NCBI RefSeq assembly: GCF_002835735.1
Contig: NZ_PISD01000030.1
Location: 62,001 to 126,000, forward strand
Source: Cytobacillus horneckiae
GTDB taxonomy: Bacteria; Bacillota; Bacilli; Bacillales; Cytobacillaceae
DNA: 64,000 nucleotides
Reading direction: 5' to 3'
Made by a program: the position numbers and the translations under genes. Positions 17,672 to 25,665 of this stretch are shown here, one piece after another. Within the stretch, counting starts at the first letter, position 1, and every line of letters starts with the position of its first letter. The notes under the pieces were generated by a model, which was given only the letters and a program-made list of their open reading frames with translations, did not search any database and was not told the origin of the DNA.

Positions 17672-18514
17672 ATTCCAAGTTATATTAAAAAGACTGAAGA
17701 ACAATTCTCTCAATTAACAAAGGGGCTTAAAAAAGTAGCAAACCATCTATTACAAGATCCGACCATATTCGCTATACATCCAGCAAAAAAAATTGGTGAT
17801 ATTATCGGTGTAAGTGAAACCATGGTCATTCGATTTTGCATCTCAATTGGATATGATGGTTTCAGTTCACTGCAAGATGATATAAGGAAAAGCCTAATGA
17901 CCTTAAGTAGTGATGCATCAGATATATGGACTAGTCAGGATAATGATTCAAATTTTATCGTTGAGGAGATTAAGGAAGATATTAAGCTTTTAACAAAGAA
18001 CGCAAAAAAAATAAATATCGAGAACGCACAAGAAGTTGTTGATACCATAATAAACAGCGAAAAAATTATTATATCTGGATACTACCAGTCATATAGCTTT
18101 GCCCATTGGTTATTCTTTAATCTCAATTACATTTTAGGAAACACATCCTTATATCGACCTGAAATCGATGCTCGGGTACTAGAATTCCTACCAAAAAAAT
18201 CTAGTGTCATTCTATTTTCGTTTTATAGATATGCTCTGGATACTATTAGATTGGCAAAGGATGCAAAAATGAAGGGTATTAAAATTATTGCTTTTACTGA
18301 CTCAAGGGTTTCTCCAATAGTGGAATATGCAGATCATATTATTTTAGTAAGTCTCGAGAACGCATCTATATTTAGAAAAGGACCTGTCACCTTATCAATT
18401 ATTAATTCACTGTTATATGAAATTATTAGAAGAATTGATGGAGTTGAAGAAATATCTCCCACATTTAAATACTTTATAAAGGAGAATCAATATGATAAAA
18501 AAAGCGGAGACTAA
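17672..18514 (+). CDS. RpiR/MurR family regulator (HTH + SIS), probable ATT start
   Basis: A 280-residue regulator: N-terminal HTH-6 domain (about 1-77) with the family phrase IGVSETMVIRFCISIGYDGF, and a C-terminal SIS phosphosugar-type domain (about 110-250). The only ATG in frame (17822) falls inside the HTH recognition helix, so it cannot be the true start. Protein-like sequence typical of RpiR N-termini (PSYIKKTEEQFSQLTKGLKK) extends upstream to an ATT at 17672, which has AAAGGTGATG at correct spacing; no ATG, GTG or TTG occurs in frame between the stop at 17621 and this point. It overlaps the M20 gene and diverges from the transporter operon, likely sensing its substrate or product. Confidence 0.85.
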   Translation: MPSYIKKTEEQFSQLTKGLKKVANHLLQDPTIFAIHPAKKIGDIIGVSETMVIRFCISIGYDGFSSLQDDIRKSLMTLSSDASDIWTSQDNDSNFIVEEIKEDIKLLTKNAKKINIENAQEVVDTIINSEKIIISGYYQSYSFAHWLFFNLNYILGNTSLYRPEIDARVLEFLPKKSSVILFSFYRYALDTIRLAKDAKMKGIKIIAFTDSRVSPIVEYADHIILVSLENASIFRKGPVTLSIINSLLYEIIRRIDGVEEISPTFKYFIKENQYDKKSGD

Positions 18515-19640
18515 TATATTAAAAGTAGTTGAACAAAAAGTAATGGATAGCTTTGTTCACTTACATAATCATCCCGAAATTAGCTGGGAAGAAACTGAGA
18601 CTACGAAATACATAAAAGAAATCTTAGTAAACAGTGGATGTAAAGTGATAGAATTCGATGATTGTACGGGGATTGTTGGTGAATACGGGAACTTTAATAA
18701 TAATCTTCCCATCGTAGGTATTCGTGCAGACATGGATGCCTTATGGCAGGAAGTTAATGGCGTTTTCCAACCTAACCACTCTTGTGGCCATGATGCTCAT
18801 ATGGCTGTTGTATTAGGCGTTCTTTGGAGGCTTAAGGAAACCCCAGAGTTAGCAAAAAGAGTAGCAATAAAATTTATCTTTCAACCGGCAGAAGAAAAGG
18901 GTTCCGGTGCCTTAAAAATGGTAGAAAAAAATATAATTGAAAACGTAGATTATCTATATGGAATTCATTTGCGCCCAGTTCAAGAAACAAAACCAGGCAG
19001 AGCAACTCCAGTAATTATTCACGGTGCAACCAAAATGTATAATGTAGAAATAATTGGGGATGATGCACACGGAGCACGTCCACACCTTAACCATAATTCT
19101 ATTGAAATTGCTGCACAAATTGTTAATATGATAAGTCAAATACATCTAGATCCTCGAATCCCTCACTCTGTTAAAATGACTAAACTGCATGCTGGTGGTA
19201 AAAACACTAATATTATTCCTGGAAATGCTTTGTTCTCCCTAGACCTCAGAGCTCAAAACAATGAACTTATGGATAAATTAGAGATAAAAGTTAATGATAT
19301 TTTTCAATCTATGCGTAATCTATATGATTTAGATATTAAAATAACAAATATAGACGGGATAGTTGCTGCTGTAACAAATGATGAAGCAATCAATATTATG
19401 AGAAAATCCATTATTGAAACGCTTGGTGAAGAAAAACTCGATATACCGTTAGTTACACCTGGCGGAGACGATTTCCATTTTTACACAGTGAAAAAACCTG
19501 ATTTAAAAGCAACTATGCTAGGATTAGGATGTAACCTAAAACCCGGTTTGCATCACCCAAAAATGAAGTTTGAAGAGAAATATCTTATAGATGGGGTTAA
19601 TATTTTGTTTAAAGCATTGTTAAACACTTATAAAGTGTAG
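18492..19640 (+). CDS. M20 family amidohydrolase (N-acyl amino acid / hippurate hydrolase-like)
   Basis: A 382-residue metallohydrolase of the M20D group (hippurate hydrolase, N-acetyl-L-amino acid deacylases). Seen: IVGIRADMDAL, the metal motif NHSCGHDAHM (Cys98, His100, His103), QPAEEKGSGA with the catalytic Glu pair, HGARPH in the dimerisation domain, and a C-terminal GLHHPKMKFEE metal His. Start ATG 18492 with AAGGAG, overlapping the regulator gene by 23 bases. Together with the racemase-like enzyme it could release free L-amino acids from N-acyl forms of either configuration. Confidence 0.93.
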   Translation: MIKKAETNILKVVEQKVMDSFVHLHNHPEISWEETETTKYIKEILVNSGCKVIEFDDCTGIVGEYGNFNNNLPIVGIRADMDALWQEVNGVFQPNHSCGHDAHMAVVLGVLWRLKETPELAKRVAIKFIFQPAEEKGSGALKMVEKNIIENVDYLYGIHLRPVQETKPGRATPVIIHGATKMYNVEIIGDDAHGARPHLNHNSIEIAAQIVNMISQIHLDPRIPHSVKMTKLHAGGKNTNIIPGNALFSLDLRAQNNELMDKLEIKVNDIFQSMRNLYDLDIKITNIDGIVAAVTNDEAINIMRKSIIETLGEEKLDIPLVTPGGDDFHFYTVKKPDLKATMLGLGCNLKPGLHHPKMKFEEKYLIDGVNILFKALLNTYKV

Positions 19641-19814
19641 TTATAGCATATTAGGTATACACAATATTAAAAATTGTATCCACGGTAAAATTACCAATTA
19701 TTAAGTAGATTAAAATACCTTATTGCATTCATGATTCTCGTTTTTTCTCTTTGGCAGATGCTATCCTATAAAAAATATAAAACATGAAAAATAAGAAAAA
19801 AGGTATCAAAGCTA

Positions 19815-19845
19815 AGCAGGAAGGCTGTAATCCTCCTGCTTTTTT
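19815..19845 (+). terminator. Rho-independent terminator after the M20 gene
   Basis: AGCAGGA (19815-19821) pairs with TCCTGCT (19834-19840) followed by T5. The rest of the 317-base space between 19641 and 19957 is AT-rich and shows no gene. Confidence 0.8.
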
Positions 19846-19957
19846 AACATAATTATTCTAATTACTCAAACAAAATGGCAATGTTGGTTGCTTTAGATCC
19901 ATCTCCAATTATCTAGAAGAGTCTGCAATAATATTAAGCTTAATAAATTCAGTCAGT

Positions 19958-20992
19958 TTATAATGGAATAGATAAAGCCACTTTCGTTCCTTTGCCTAGA
20001 ACTGAATGGATTGTAAGCTTTCCATTTGTTGATCTTGCCCTTTCCTCCATACTAAACAACCCTACGCCACGGGTGATTTTCTGACTATCAAACCCTTTTC
20101 CGTGATCTACAATGACCACACTGATTTCTGCTTCTTTTTCACTGATGGTAACCGAGGCTTCTTCCGTTTCTGCGTATTTTCTTATGTTTGTTAAACCTTC
20201 TTGAATAACTCGATAGATGGCAATCTCTTTATCAGAGCTGAGCCTGCTGCTTACATCCGAAGCAAACTGAACCTTGATGTTAAAATGATCTGAAAAGCGG
20301 ACTAAGTAGGAACGAATAGCCGGTATCAAACCAAGATCATCGAGAACTGACGGACGAAGCTGCCAGGAAAGGTCCCTTAATTCTTCAATAATTTCACTTG
20401 TTTCATCCCGCATCTGATCCAAAAGCGGGTGGTTGATTTCGGACTGAAGTCTGCTAATTGTGATTAAATGGCTGTATAAATTTTGTCCGATTCCATCGTG
20501 AAGCTCCCTTGATAAATGCTTTCGTTCGTTTTCCTGGACATCAATAATTTTTGACATCATTTTCTTAAGTTCTTCTTCCGCCTTTTTTCGCTGTGTGATT
20601 TCGTGGCGAATCGCTAGGTATTGATAAGGTTTGCCCTTTTCATCAAGGAATGGAACAATCGTTGTATCCACCCAATAGATGCATCCGTCCTTGGCCCGAT
20701 TTCTTATTTCTCCCTTCCACACTGTACCTGAAGAGATTGTTTTCCATAACTCCCGAAAGAATTCCTTTGAATGGTAGCTAGAATTAATAATTCGGTGATC
20801 GTTTCCTAAAAGTTCCTCCTGCGAATATTTCGATATTCGGCAAAATTCATTGTTTACATAATGAATGATTCCTTTTCGGTCAGTGATCGCTACGATTGAG
20901 GATGCATCTAAGGCGAACTTCAAATCTGACAGTTCATTCACCGATTTTTCCAGCCTTTCGACTACATTCATCCGTTCATTATTTTCATCCAT
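19958..20992 (-). CDS. PAS-domain sensor histidine kinase, NreB/NarX-like
   Basis: A 344-residue cytoplasmic kinase: PAS domain (about 25-138) with linker [11 protein letters not shown], HisKA_3 dimerisation domain ([10 protein letters not shown], phospho-acceptor His165), and HATPase (NIRKYA N-box, [18 protein letters not shown]). Start is ATG at 20992 with GGAGG; a TTG at 21034 lies inside the upstream gene. The PAS resembles the Aer/FAD type ([23 protein letters not shown]) and lacks the four-Cys iron-sulfur pattern of staphylococcal NreB, so redox sensing by flavin or another cofactor is a possibility. Last gene of an nreC-nreA-nreB-like set. Confidence 0.93.
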   Translation of the reverse strand: MDENNERMNVVERLEKSVNELSDLKFALDASSIVAITDRKGIIHYVNNEFCRISKYSQEELLGNDHRIINSSYHSKEFFRELWKTISSGTVWKGEIRNRAKDGCIYWVDTTIVPFLDEKGKPYQYLAIRHEITQRKKAEEELKKMMSKIIDVQENERKHLSRELHDGIGQNLYSHLITISRLQSEINHPLLDQMRDETSEIIEELRDLSWQLRPSVLDDLGLIPAIRSYLVRFSDHFNIKVQFASDVSSRLSSDKEIAIYRVIQEGLTNIRKYAETEEASVTISEKEAEISVVIVDHGKGFDSQKITRGVGLFSMEERARSTNGKLTIHSVLGKGTKVALSIPL

Positions 20993-21005
20993 ATTAACCT
21001 CCTGC

Positions 21006-21470
21006 TCAAACGCTTTTTTTATTTGAGCTTCCAAATTCCCGCTCTAACATATGTGCAGCTTTTTGTATAATGTCTTTGTCCATTTCTGCAACAGGTTTCT
21101 CAGTTCTATTTCCAATTAGGAATACCCCTTTCGGCATTTCATTTATATGAATGGGGACCGCAAATGCGTAGCGGAGGTTTTCAGCAAGCATAATCGGGTA
21201 TTCCAAAGCCCTTCCTGTTATATGATGAGGGAAATCCATTATCGTCATCGGTCTGCCAGTAGAAATCACTTTACCAGCTATTCCTTTTCCATAACGGACA
21301 GAAATGCGTTTATATTTTTCATTTTGGTTTCCTGCTGCATAGCGCCACGATACATCTGGCCCATCATCATTTTGCAAGGCTAGTCCAATGAAATCACTGC
21401 TAAGCTTTGGAAAAAGGTTTAAACAATGTTCCTCGAAAAGGCTCGTTTCCCATTCTTTTTTAAATCCCAT
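21006..21470 (-). CDS. nreA: GAF-domain protein, NreA-like nitrate receptor candidate
   Basis: A 154-residue single GAF domain ([20 protein letters not shown], then [22 protein letters not shown] and [21 protein letters not shown]). In Staphylococcus carnosus the 150-odd residue GAF protein NreA binds nitrate and controls the NreB/NreC pair; size, neighbours and locus (nitrate transporter and reductase next door) match that role. ATG at 21470; its start overlaps the end of the response-regulator gene by 11 bases and its own stop lies 13 bases before the kinase ATG. Confidence 0.85.
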   Translation of the reverse strand: MGFKKEWETSLFEEHCLNLFPKLSSDFIGLALQNDDGPDVSWRYAAGNQNEKYKRISVRYGKGIAGKVISTGRPMTIMDFPHHITGRALEYPIMLAENLRYAFAVPIHINEMPKGVFLIGNRTEKPVAEMDKDIIQKAAHMLEREFGSSNKKSV

Positions 21471-22113
21471 AGCCTAACAGTCCTTTTTTTAAGGCATAGG
21501 CAACAAGCTCTGGCCTTGTTTTCATTTGCAGTTTTTCCATTAAGTTGCTTTTATGGGTTTCAACCGTTTTGACGCTAATAATCAGCTTTTCGGCAATTTC
21601 CTTATTGGAATAGCCTTTGGCAATCAATGCAAGCACTTCCTTCTCCCGATCAGAAAGAAGATTAAACAAATCCGCATCCCCTTTGTTCACATTGCCAATG
21701 TATTCTTCCATCAGCCTTTTGGTAGCAGAGGGATGCAGATAGGCATTTCCGCCAGCAACTGAACGAATCGCTGATAATAATTCATCATGAGGCGCACTTT
21801 TCAAAATACTGCCAGATGCTCCAGCCTGGATTGCCCTAAACAAATATTCATCATCATCATGCATTGTCAGAATTAAAATAGCTGTCTCAGGCAATAACTT
21901 TTTCAATTCTGAAGTGGCTGACAGACCGTCTTTCCCATGGGGCATGCTTAAATCCATAACGACCACATCGGGCTTAAGTTCCATTGCCTGCCTGATGCCT
22001 TCATCTCCTTCAGATGCTTCTCCTATCACTTCCATCTCTTCATCAGTGTTTAAAAGCATCTTTAAGCCCATTCTAACAACAGCATGATCATCACAAAGCA
22101 AAATTTTAATCAA
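21460..22113 (-). CDS. nreC: NarL/FixJ family response regulator, NreC-like
   Basis: A 217-residue regulator: receiver domain with acidic pocket DDH (8-10), phospho-acceptor Asp54 in VVMDLSMP and Lys104-type KSAP; LuxR-type HTH at the C-terminus (LSDREKEVLALIAKGYSNKEIAEKL, then VKTVETHKSNLMEKL). Start is TTG at 22113 with GGAGGG at 7 bases. It is the only response regulator in the locus although two histidine kinases are present, so both may act on it. Expected targets are the nitrate reductase and transporter promoters upstream of 29466. Confidence 0.93.
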   Translation of the reverse strand: MIKILLCDDHAVVRMGLKMLLNTDEEMEVIGEASEGDEGIRQAMELKPDVVVMDLSMPHGKDGLSATSELKKLLPETAILILTMHDDDEYLFRAIQAGASGSILKSAPHDELLSAIRSVAGGNAYLHPSATKRLMEEYIGNVNKGDADLFNLLSDREKEVLALIAKGYSNKEIAEKLIISVKTVETHKSNLMEKLQMKTRPELVAYALKKGLLGYGI

Positions 22114-22161
22114 TGCAGTTCCCTCCTTGACTGTTTATTTTATAAGTAATTATACACAATA

Positions 22162-22185
22162 GAGGATTGCAGTATCGCAATCCTC
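22162..22185 (-). terminator. Hairpin between kinase and nreC genes
   Basis: GAGGATTGC (22162-22170) pairs with GCAATCCTC (22177-22185) around a 6-base loop. There is no long T run downstream on the leftward strand, so termination may be partial and nreC could be read from the upstream operon as well as from its own promoter. Confidence 0.55.
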
Positions 22186-22192
22186 CGCTGAA

Positions 22193-22840
22193 TTATAATG
22201 GAAGCAAAACCTCTATAGCTGTCCCTTCTCCTGTATTAGAAGCAATAGAACATTTGCCGCCAATTAATTTCATTCTTTCCTTCATCGCAGCAAGACCGCA
22301 AGATTTTTCCATTCCGGCTTCCACATCAAAGCCCTTGCCTGAGTCTTTAATTGTGATAGATAACAAATCTTTATCCCATATAAATATAACACTAGCGCTT
22401 GAGGTATCTGCATATCTTGCAATATTCACTAGCGCCTCTTGACACACTCTGAACAAGGCAATATTTTCACGTTCAGTTAGCGGAACCTCATCGCCGCAAT
22501 GATCAACAGTTACTTCAATGCCATAGGTTGACGTATATAGTTTCAAATAGCTCTTCACTGCAGGCACAATGCCTAAAGTAGTTAAAGTAGGAGGGTGCAA
22601 TTCTACGGACAGCAGCCTGATTTCCTGGATTGTTTTTTCCATAATATTCGTCATATTGCCCATATAGCTCTTCATCTCCGGTTCTTTGACTGCCTTCTCA
22701 ATAAACTGCAAACCGGTAAACAGACTATAGAGCGACTGCCCTACCCCTTCATGCAGTTCAAGTGCGATGCGTTTAATCTCTTGCTCCTGTGACTGTATAA
22801 TATAGGAGCTGACTTTTTGATTCTCTGGCTGTGTTGTCAT
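22193..22840 (-). CDS. Sensorless HisKA_3 histidine kinase
   Basis: A 215-residue kinase with almost nothing before the dimerisation helix: ALELHEGVGQSLYS starts at residue 27 (phospho-acceptor His30), followed by the conserved VELHPPTLTTLGIVPAVKSY and an HATPase with N-box (FRVCQEALVNIARYA), DSGKGFD and GEGTAIEVLLP. ATG at 22840 follows AAAGGAGGG; a GTG two codons earlier is too close. It is encoded 18 bases after a NarK transporter that carries a PAS domain at its C-terminus. A partner-supplied sensor is therefore likely: the transporter's PAS could take the place of the missing input domain. Confidence 0.92.
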   Translation of the reverse strand: MTTQPENQKVSSYIIQSQEQEIKRIALELHEGVGQSLYSLFTGLQFIEKAVKEPEMKSYMGNMTNIMEKTIQEIRLLSVELHPPTLTTLGIVPAVKSYLKLYTSTYGIEVTVDHCGDEVPLTERENIALFRVCQEALVNIARYADTSSASVIFIWDKDLLSITIKDSGKGFDVEAGMEKSCGLAAMKERMKLIGGKCSIASNTGEGTAIEVLLPL

Positions 22841-22858
22841 GTCCACCCTCCTTTCAAG

Positions 22859-24364
22859 CTAAGCCTTTTTTATTTCCCTGCCGGAAATATCGCTGAACAT
22901 TCCTGCGTATTGGATGACTTCACCTGCGTCATTCTTGATGGTGCTTATCGTCAGCCATTGAAGATACTGTTGGCCATCTTTGCGTTTATTCCATATCTCA
23001 CCTTGCCAGAATCCGTTATTTTCTATAGATTGCCATAAATCTTCATAAAAGGCTTGTGATTGCTTCCCGGATTTAAGAATGCTAGGATTTTGGCCAATCA
23101 CTTCATTTTTCTGATAGCCAGTAATTTCAGTAAAAGCAGGATTAACTGTAATAATCTGCCCTTTTTTATTTGTTACAAGAATTCCTTCGACTGTATGATC
23201 AATCACCTCTTTGGCGATCCCCATTTTCCCTTGGTAATACATCCATATCACAAGAATCAAACTTGCTAATGCGACCTCTGATAATGCCATAAAACCGATT
23301 GCATAGTGGCCTGTCATATCGAATAGCACAGAAAGAATGATTGGCGGGAAGAAGCCCCCCAAGCCACCCATTGCGGACACGATCCCATTCACAATTCCGG
23401 CCTGCTTCTGGAAATACATCGGCACTAGCTTAAATATAACACCATTGCCTATACCGGCACACAGAGCAATTGTCAGACAGCCAATTGTATACCAGGAAAT
23501 TGTTGGGGCGAAAGATAGTACTAGTGCTGCTATCGTAAATCCGCCAAACACAAACATTAAAATAATTAATGAATGATACCTGTCTGCGAGCCAGCCTCCA
23601 ATCGGCCTCATAGCTGTTGCTAAAACAATAAAGCCTGCTGTTCTCATTCCCGCATCTACTTTATCTAAAGTAAAATTGGAGACTAGGAAATTAGGCAGAT
23701 AAATTGTGAAGGCAACAAAGGAGCCATAGGTTATAAAATAAAATAAACTCAAAAGCCATAGCTTTTCATTTTTATAGACGCCTTTGATTTGCTCTAGCAG
23801 AGGTGTCTTTACTTTTGGTTCTTTTTTATCTCCTAATAAGAAGTTTGCTGCAATAAAAAGAGCAAGAATGACAAGGTAGATTTGGATTGTTGCTGACCAG
23901 CCGAATTTCACAGCCAGTACTGGAGCTGCGAAGGTTGTAACGGCAGTCCCCAAATTACCGGCACCATAAATGCCATTTACAAAGCCATGCCGCTCTTTAG
24001 GGTAATACTTTGGCAATGAAGTAACCCCAACAGAAAATACAGCACCGCCAATTCCAAGGAACAGCCCACCTATAATAAGATCAATCAGCGAGTCGGCAAT
24101 ACTAATATAGTAAACTGGAAATAAAAGCAGTATAAAACTCACCAGAAAAATTTTACGTGCGCCAAACTGGTTTGCATAATAGCCAAGCGGAATCCGAAGA
24201 ATGGATCCTAATATTACAGGGACAGCAGTCACTAGTGCCAGCTTCCCTTCTGGTATTGCTATGTCCTCCCTTATAAATGGCAATAAGGATGATATGAGCA
24301 CCCAAACCATAAAACCGATGACTAGATTCATTGTTTGCAGCGGAAGTTGAACTCTTTTAATCAT
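22859..24364 (-). CDS. narK: NarK nitrate/nitrite transporter with C-terminal PAS domain
   Basis: A 501-residue fusion. Residues 1-382 are a twelve-helix MFS transporter strongly resembling B. subtilis NarK, with both nitrate signatures (GIGGAVFSVGVTSLPKYYPK and GIGNGVIFKLVPMYFQKQAG). Residues about 383-495 form a PAS domain (VTNKKGQIITVNPAFTEITG ... NKRKDG ... QYAGMFSDISGRE). NarK proteins normally end after the last helix. I start at ATG 24364 (MIKRVQLPLQ, matching the usual NarK N-terminus; GAGG 9 bases upstream). Its 3' neighbour is a kinase without a sensor domain, so a transport-coupled sensor is a reasonable reading. Confidence 0.93.
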   Translation of the reverse strand: MIKRVQLPLQTMNLVIGFMVWVLISSLLPFIREDIAIPEGKLALVTAVPVILGSILRIPLGYYANQFGARKIFLVSFILLLFPVYYISIADSLIDLIIGGLFLGIGGAVFSVGVTSLPKYYPKERHGFVNGIYGAGNLGTAVTTFAAPVLAVKFGWSATIQIYLVILALFIAANFLLGDKKEPKVKTPLLEQIKGVYKNEKLWLLSLFYFITYGSFVAFTIYLPNFLVSNFTLDKVDAGMRTAGFIVLATAMRPIGGWLADRYHSLIILMFVFGGFTIAALVLSFAPTISWYTIGCLTIALCAGIGNGVIFKLVPMYFQKQAGIVNGIVSAMGGLGGFFPPIILSVLFDMTGHYAIGFMALSEVALASLILVIWMYYQGKMGIAKEVIDHTVEGILVTNKKGQIITVNPAFTEITGYQKNEVIGQNPSILKSGKQSQAFYEDLWQSIENNGFWQGEIWNKRKDGQQYLQWLTISTIKNDAGEVIQYAGMFSDISGREIKKA

Positions 24365-24629
24365 AGCTTTCAGCCTCTTTTCTAAGGACATATTGTAAGC
24401 CTGAATTCTCATCAAAAGCTGTCCACCAATTATCACCGGTGGTTATATTTGAAGTAAGAGGAACAGCTAAAAAATGAATATGGTCAAAATAAATGCGTAT
24501 ATGAGTGCGGTCAGGGCAAAGATCCACTTTCGTAATTATTTTTGAAATAAATGGCGCCTGTTCATCACCAGCTTCATCGCGAATGGATATTTTCGTTTTT
24601 TGTAGAACAAAGCATAGCAAGTCTTTCAT
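24357..24629 (-). CDS. Hypothetical protein in nitrate operon, 90 aa
   Basis: A small soluble protein without signal or membrane segments; mixed beta strands (ISKIITKVDLCPDRTHIRIYFDHIHFLAV). I do not recognise the family. It starts at the ATG at 24629, one base after the stop of the upstream small gene, and overlaps the NarK start by 8 bases, so it is translationally coupled on both sides. The neighbours suggest a role in nitrate reduction or cofactor handling, but nothing in the sequence proves it. Confidence 0.65.
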   Translation of the reverse strand: MKDLLCFVLQKTKISIRDEAGDEQAPFISKIITKVDLCPDRTHIRIYFDHIHFLAVPLTSNITTGDNWWTAFDENSGLQYVLRKEAESYD

Positions 24630-24630
24630 T

Positions 24631-24942
24631 TTATTGATTTCCACAACTGCCGCATCCTCTCTTTGGAGGATAGACAATGAATTGAAAGCCTTGCAAGTAA
24701 TCCCAGAAGGATTGTGTAGCATGCTCTTCGATAAAATCAATTGTCTCCTCTTCAGATTGCCACTTGCTCATTCCTTTCACTTCGGCAACCACTACATCCA
24801 TTCCATCGTCTGATTTTTCATCTAAATACCAATGAAGACGGATCCCGTCAAAAAGGGTTGAAAGAATTTGGTTTATTTCAGATGAAAAGTCTCCGGAAGC
24901 CTCCCTTATAAAACAAAAATCAAGATAAGTTTCACTATTCAT
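24631..24942 (-). CDS. Hypothetical protein with C-terminal CGSCG motif, 103 aa
   Basis: An acidic, soluble 103-residue protein (SEEETIDFIEEHATQSFWDYLQGF) ending in KRGCGSCGNQ. The C-G-S-C-G tail could bind a metal or iron-sulfur cluster or be redox active. ATG at 24942 with GGAG at 8 bases; a GTG three codons earlier would overlap the previous gene. It sits between a small membrane protein and another small unknown inside the nitrate operon. Function unknown. Confidence 0.7.
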   Translation of the reverse strand: MNSETYLDFCFIREASGDFSSEINQILSTLFDGIRLHWYLDEKSDDGMDVVVAEVKGMSKWQSEEETIDFIEEHATQSFWDYLQGFQFIVYPPKRGCGSCGNQ

Positions 24943-24947
24943 TCTTA

Positions 24948-25139
24948 TCACTCCAATACATCAATTGTCTTTTTATAAGCAATGACCGCCGTTGGAAATA
25001 GCAAAAGATTCAACCCCATAAAAATAAGGGTATTTACATAGTTCTCATAAAAAAATTGATGAACCATAGATTGCGTAAAAATGATATTAAGGAACAAGAT
25101 GAAACAAAGAATGACTATACCTATATAGCTACGCTTCAT
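24948..25139 (-). CDS. Small two-helix membrane protein, 63 aa
   Basis: Two hydrophobic helices (YIGIVILCFILFLNIIFTQS and YVNTLIFMGLNLLLFPTAVI) joined by a short loop. The start overlaps the Rieske gene end by 11 bases, indicating coupled translation. It may be a small subunit of the membrane complex that holds the Rieske protein; no catalytic residues are visible. Confidence 0.65.
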   Translation of the reverse strand: MKRSYIGIVILCFILFLNIIFTQSMVHQFFYENYVNTLIFMGLNLLLFPTAVIAYKKTIDVLE

Positions 25140-25653
25140 ATCGCTTCACCTTCACAGCATATATTGCGCTGTCCTTTACTTTTATCTCGATTTCTGGCAA
25201 CGGTCTTCTTGGCGGGCCGGCAGTAGGAGAACCTGTCTCCACATCGAACTTCCCATGATGGCAAGGACATATCATTTCTCCTTGGTCTTTTACCCAATAC
25301 ACCGGACAGCGCAAATGTGTACATGCATTTTGATAAGCGACATATTTATTTTCAGATAATCTGATGAGTATGGCATCATCATGAGCGCCTGGAAACTTAA
25401 ATTCAACTGCATCGCCAATCGGCAATTCGTCGACATCTGCTATTTTTTTATGCGGATATTCTTTCTCACCTAATCCCATTAGTTCTTTAGCAGCGACTGC
25501 ACCCCATGGAATCGAGGATATTGCGAATACGCCCGCAGCCCCAGCCAAAGTTTTCATAAATCCTCTTCTGTCCAGTTTCCTCTCATTCAGCCGGTTAATA
25601 TTATGGGTATAATTATCTTCACTAAAGGGAATTTTGTTATTTTTATTAGACAT
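25129..25653 (-). CDS. Rieske [2Fe-2S] protein with Tat-type signal anchor
   Basis: A 174-residue protein: twin-arginine region DRRGFMKTLAG (29-39) followed by a hydrophobic stretch, so it is exported folded and probably stays membrane-anchored on the outer face. The Rieske domain has cluster ligands Cys111, His113, Cys129 and His132, with Cys116 and Cys131 placed for the usual disulfide. It probably takes electrons from menaquinol together with the cytochrome-like membrane protein of the same operon. Rieske subunits accompany some archaeal Nar systems but are unusual next to a cytoplasmic reductase. Confidence 0.93.
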   Translation of the reverse strand: MSNKNNKIPFSEDNYTHNINRLNERKLDRRGFMKTLAGAAGVFAISSIPWGAVAAKELMGLGEKEYPHKKIADVDELPIGDAVEFKFPGAHDDAILIRLSENKYVAYQNACTHLRCPVYWVKDQGEMICPCHHGKFDVETGSPTAGPPRRPLPEIEIKVKDSAIYAVKVKRYEA

Positions 25654-25665
25654 TTTTCATCCCTC

